A DNA stretch of 7,648 bases from Thermoplasmata archaeon (lineage in GTDB: Archaea > Thermoplasmatota > Thermoplasmata > Lutacidiplasmatales > UBA184): NCBI GenBank assembly GCA_030037875.1, contig JASHPV010000097.1, positions 1-7,648 of the forward strand, in the 5' to 3' direction. A program made the position numbers and the translations under genes. Below, piece after piece: positions 5,948 to 7,648 of the stretch. Positions within the stretch are counted from its first letter, which is position 1. Every line of letters starts with the position of its first letter. Below the pieces are notes generated by a model that was not told the origin of the DNA, ran no database searches, and saw nothing but the letters and a program-made list of their open reading frames with translations.

Positions 5948-6328
5948 TTGTGGTTCGACTTTGGGTCACCCACGCGCGCACGTTCGACATCCAAACCGCC
6001 GCGGCGACGGGGGACGTTATTCCTCGAAGACGGTACGCGATTCGATGGCGTCGGTTTCGGTGCCTCCACCTCGGTCGTCGGCGAGGTCATCTTCACTACC
6101 GGGATGGTCGGGTATCCGGAATCCCTGACCGACCCTTCGTTCCGGGGACAGATCCTGACCTTCACCTACCCGTTGCTCGGGAACTACGGCGTCCCTTCGT
6201 CCTCGACGCGCGACGAGTGGGGACTGCCCCGGTTCCTTGAATCGACGGAACTGCAGGTCCGGGGGCTGGTCGTTCGGGGGCTCACGGCCCCAAGCCACTG
6301 GGGCTCTCGGCGACGCCTCGAGGACTGA
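5948..6328 (+). CDS. carA: Carbamoyl-phosphate synthase small subunit, N-terminal part, ended by in-frame TGA
   Basis: This is the N-terminal domain of CarA, the glutamine-hydrolysing subunit that supplies ammonia to CarB for pyrimidine and arginine synthesis. Family blocks run in order: TLFLEDGTRFDG, VVGEVIFTTGMVGYPESLTDPS, GQILTFTYPLLGNYGV, RGLVVRGL and PSHWGSRRRLED. The frame then meets TGA 6326-6328, and homology continues in the same frame immediately after it. This is therefore a nonsense codon, not a frameshift, and this entry and the next are one gene. The start is uncertain. CarA normally begins a few residues before LEDG, but no ATG, GTG or TTG exists in frame between 5951 and 6017. 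TTG 5948 would add about 20 residues and GTG 5876 about 45, all without resemblance to the family, and neither has a good Shine-Dalgarno. A run of five G (6009-6013) at the domain's edge is a plausible site for an indel error. Confidence 0.75.
   Translation: MWFDFGSPTRARSTSKPPRRRGTLFLEDGTRFDGVGFGASTSVVGEVIFTTGMVGYPESLTDPSFRGQILTFTYPLLGNYGVPSSSTRDEWGLPRFLESTELQVRGLVVRGLTAPSHWGSRRRLED
6326..6328 (+). other. carA: In-frame TGA inside carA
   Basis: The reading is RRLED-TGA-LQDSGIPGIAGVDTR, in one continuous frame. CarA proteins typically have an aromatic residue here (L..[WYF]L......GI.DTR), so TGA most simply stands for TGG (Trp). TGA serves as a genuine stop at the ends of ppx and carA in this window, where read-through would collide with the next gene. 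Global UGA reassignment is therefore unlikely. Confidence 0.8.
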
Positions 6329-7123
6329 CTCCAGGATTCCGGCATTCCGGGGATCGCCGGGGTCGATACGCGCCGCCTGACAGAGCATCTTCGAGCCCAG
6401 GGCGTGATACGCGGCGCGCTCCACGTCGGGCCCTCCGCCCCCTCGGATGGGGAGCTCGCCGACCGAATCCAGCGAGCCCCGGGCTACGCCGACGAGGAGT
6501 ACATGACCCAGGTATCCGTTCGCCACCCGACGGTGCTGGGAGACCCGTCGGCGCCCCTCGTCGCCGCGCTGGACTGCGGCGTGAAAGCCAGCATCCTGCG
6601 CGCGCTACTCCGGCGCGAGCTCAGCGTTCTCCGGCTCCCGCACGATGCGACGGTGCCGGAACGGTGGGACGGTCATCGAGTGGAAGGGTTGGTCGTCGGA
6701 AACGGACCCGGCGACCCGGAACGGCTCACCGGCACGATCGCCGAGATCGCCCGCATCGCGAAGTCGGAACTACCGGTCCTCGGCATCTGTCTCGGGAATC
6801 AGCTGCTGGCGTTGGCCCGCGGCGGTCGCACGTTCAAGCTGAAGTACGGTCACCGGGGCCAGAACAAAACGGTCTGCTTTCCCGGCGGCCGGGCGATCAT
6901 CATGAGCGAAAACCACGGATACGCCGTGGAGCCAAGGTCCCTCCGGGGCACGGGTCTGCGCCCGTGGGCGACCAATCCCGACGACGGAACGCTCGAAGGG
7001 CTCCGAGATGGCTCGGGCCGGATCTTCGCCTTGCAGGGACATCCGGAGGGGCACCCCGGACCCCAGGAAGCGGGATTCGTCTTCGACCGTTTCGCGGAGC
7101 GGGTCAAGCGGAGGACGCGATGA
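6329..7123 (+). CDS. carA: Carbamoyl-phosphate synthase small subunit, C-terminal part with glutamine amidotransferase domain
   Basis: This continues the preceding entry in the same frame. It starts with the end of the N-terminal domain (IPGIAGVDTRRLTEHLR) and then the class I glutamine amidotransferase. LDCGVKASILR and GLVVGNGPGDPERL precede the nucleophile elbow LGICLGNQ (Cys codon 6788-6790). KYGHRGQNKTV, MSENHGYAVE and ALQGHPEGHPGPQEAGF follow, with the catalytic His at 7040-7042 and Glu at 7046-7048. The Cys-to-His spacing of 84 residues equals that of E. coli CarA (C269-H353). The catalytic machinery is intact, so the gene shows no decay beyond the single TGA. If translated independently, the first start would be GTG 6404, which loses the IPGIAGVDTR region and would probably not yield a functional subunit. 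The stop overlaps the carB start as ATGA, typical of a co-translated carAB pair. Confidence 0.85.
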   Translation, partial: LQDSGIPGIAGVDTRRLTEHLRAQGVIRGALHVGPSAPSDGELADRIQRAPGYADEEYMTQVSVRHPTVLGDPSAPLVAALDCGVKASILRALLRRELSVLRLPHDATVPERWDGHRVEGLVVGNGPGDPERLTGTIAEIARIAKSELPVLGICLGNQLLALARGGRTFKLKYGHRGQNKTVCFPGGRAIIMSENHGYAVEPRSLRGTGLRPWATNPDDGTLEGLRDGSGRIFALQGHPEGHPGPQEAGFVFDRFAERVKRRTR

Positions 7124-7648
7124 GCCGCCGGCACTACGAAAAGATCCTCGTCCTCGGCTCCGGGGCCCTCAAGATCGGCGAAGCCGGGGAGTTCGACTAT
7201 TCCGGCAGCCAATGTCTCCGGGCCCTCGAGGAGGAGAAGATCTCCACCGTCGTGGTCAACCCGAACATCGCCACCCTGCAGACGGACCCTCAGAAACTCG
7301 GGGCGGTCTATCTCCAGCCGGTGCGTCCCGAGTTCGTCGAGCCGATCCTCGAAGCCGAGCGACCGGACGGGATCATGCTGGGATTTGGCGGCCAGACCGC
7401 TCTCGATTGCGGCATCCGGCTCGCCGACCGGGGCGCTTACCGGCGAACCGGGGTGCGCGTTCTCGGGACCCCGCTCAAGGGGATCCGCGATACCGAGGAC
7501 CGGGCGCGGTTCGTCACGGCGATGGGCCGCGCCAAGGTACCCGTCCTGCCCAGCCGGGCGGTCTACTCCGTCGAAGAGGCGCTGGCGGCGGTCGACACGC
7601 TCGGCCTCCCGGTCATGATCCGAGTGGCCTACACGCTCGGCGGCAAGG
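7120..7648 (+). CDS. carB: Carbamoyl-phosphate synthase large subunit, N-terminal part (3' end outside window)
   Basis: CarB makes carbamoyl phosphate from bicarbonate, ATP and the ammonia delivered by CarA. The 176 complete codons present cover the pre-ATP-grasp domain and the start of the first ATP-grasp domain. Recognisable blocks are VLGSGALKIGEAGEFDYSGSQ (11-31), VVNPNIATLQTDP, ERPDGIMLGFGGQTALDCG and DTEDRARF, ending at a glycine-rich TLGGK loop. The wording GSG.LKIGEAGEFDYSGSQ and NPNIAT is closer to eukaryotic CAD-type and some archaeal or Bacteroidota CarB proteins than to E. coli CarB (GAGPIVIGQACEFDYSGAQ). ATG 7120 overlaps the carA stop (ATGA) and gives the expected short N-terminus. 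Nothing in this part suggests damage. Whether the gene is full length (about 1,070 residues) or split, as in some archaea, lies beyond the window. Confidence 0.93.
   Translation, partial: MSRRHYEKILVLGSGALKIGEAGEFDYSGSQCLRALEEEKISTVVVNPNIATLQTDPQKLGAVYLQPVRPEFVEPILEAERPDGIMLGFGGQTALDCGIRLADRGAYRRTGVRVLGTPLKGIRDTEDRARFVTAMGRAKVPVLPSRAVYSVEEALAAVDTLGLPVMIRVAYTLGGK

Noticed and set aside
6326..6328. Selenocysteine at the carA TGA
   Set aside because: The position is a structural aromatic site in CarA, not a redox cysteine, and no SECIS element or selenocysteine genes are in view.
6326..6328. Genome-wide UGA=Trp reassignment
   Set aside because: TGA ends ppx and carA themselves, where read-through would produce long nonsense extensions over the following genes, and tryptophans in all genes here are encoded by TGG.
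6300..6410. A frameshift in carA
   Set aside because: Both halves are in the same frame and the family alignment continues on the codon right after TGA, so no indel is needed.

Overview
The window is a compact, GC-rich, gene-dense stretch. It holds nine genes or gene remnants, no gene-free gap above about 150 bases, no RNA genes, no mobile elements and no CRISPR array. It looks archaeal, most plausibly a high-GC member of the Thermoplasmatota, although this is an inference. The support is A/T-rich CTTAT-type boxes ahead of several starts instead of bacterial -35/-10 pairs, Shine-Dalgarno sequences with overlapping start and stop codons, and a carB N-terminus of the 'GSGALKIGEAGEFDYSGSQ' type. 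No taxonomic marker gene is present, so a bacterial source is not excluded.

Left half (1-3421, + strand): a tightly overlapping operon with a polyphosphate theme. The 3' end of a CHAD-domain gene runs into an exopolyphosphatase/GppA-type phosphatase that carries a C-terminal HD domain. This runs into two tandem thymidylate-kinase-like P-loop kinases. Every junction overlaps by a few bases, so translation is probably coupled. The second kinase has arginine instead of the Walker A lysine, and both share an E-[AS]-G-M-D-L motif.

Middle (3418-5807): genes in alternating orientation. A SixA-type histidine phosphatase (-) and a HAD-family phosphatase (+) diverge from a 114-base intergenic region that contains TATA-like boxes and short repeats. 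A thioredoxin-reductase-like flavoprotein (-) follows, with an intact CxxC but a degenerate NAD(P)H site. Both convergent pairs (kinase 2/SixA and HAD/flavoprotein) end on a shared CTAG palindrome that supplies both TAG stops, leaving no intergenic DNA.

Right end (about 5876-7648, + strand): the carbamoyl-phosphate synthetase pair. carA encodes a glutamine amidotransferase with all catalytic residues visible, but an in-frame TGA (6326-6328) sits where the family usually has an aromatic residue, probably Trp, and its start codon is unclear. carB overlaps it by ATGA and runs off the window.

The points most worth a second look are the unequal tandem kinase pair inside a polyphosphate operon, the TGA-interrupted carA, and the flavoprotein without a normal pyridine-nucleotide site.
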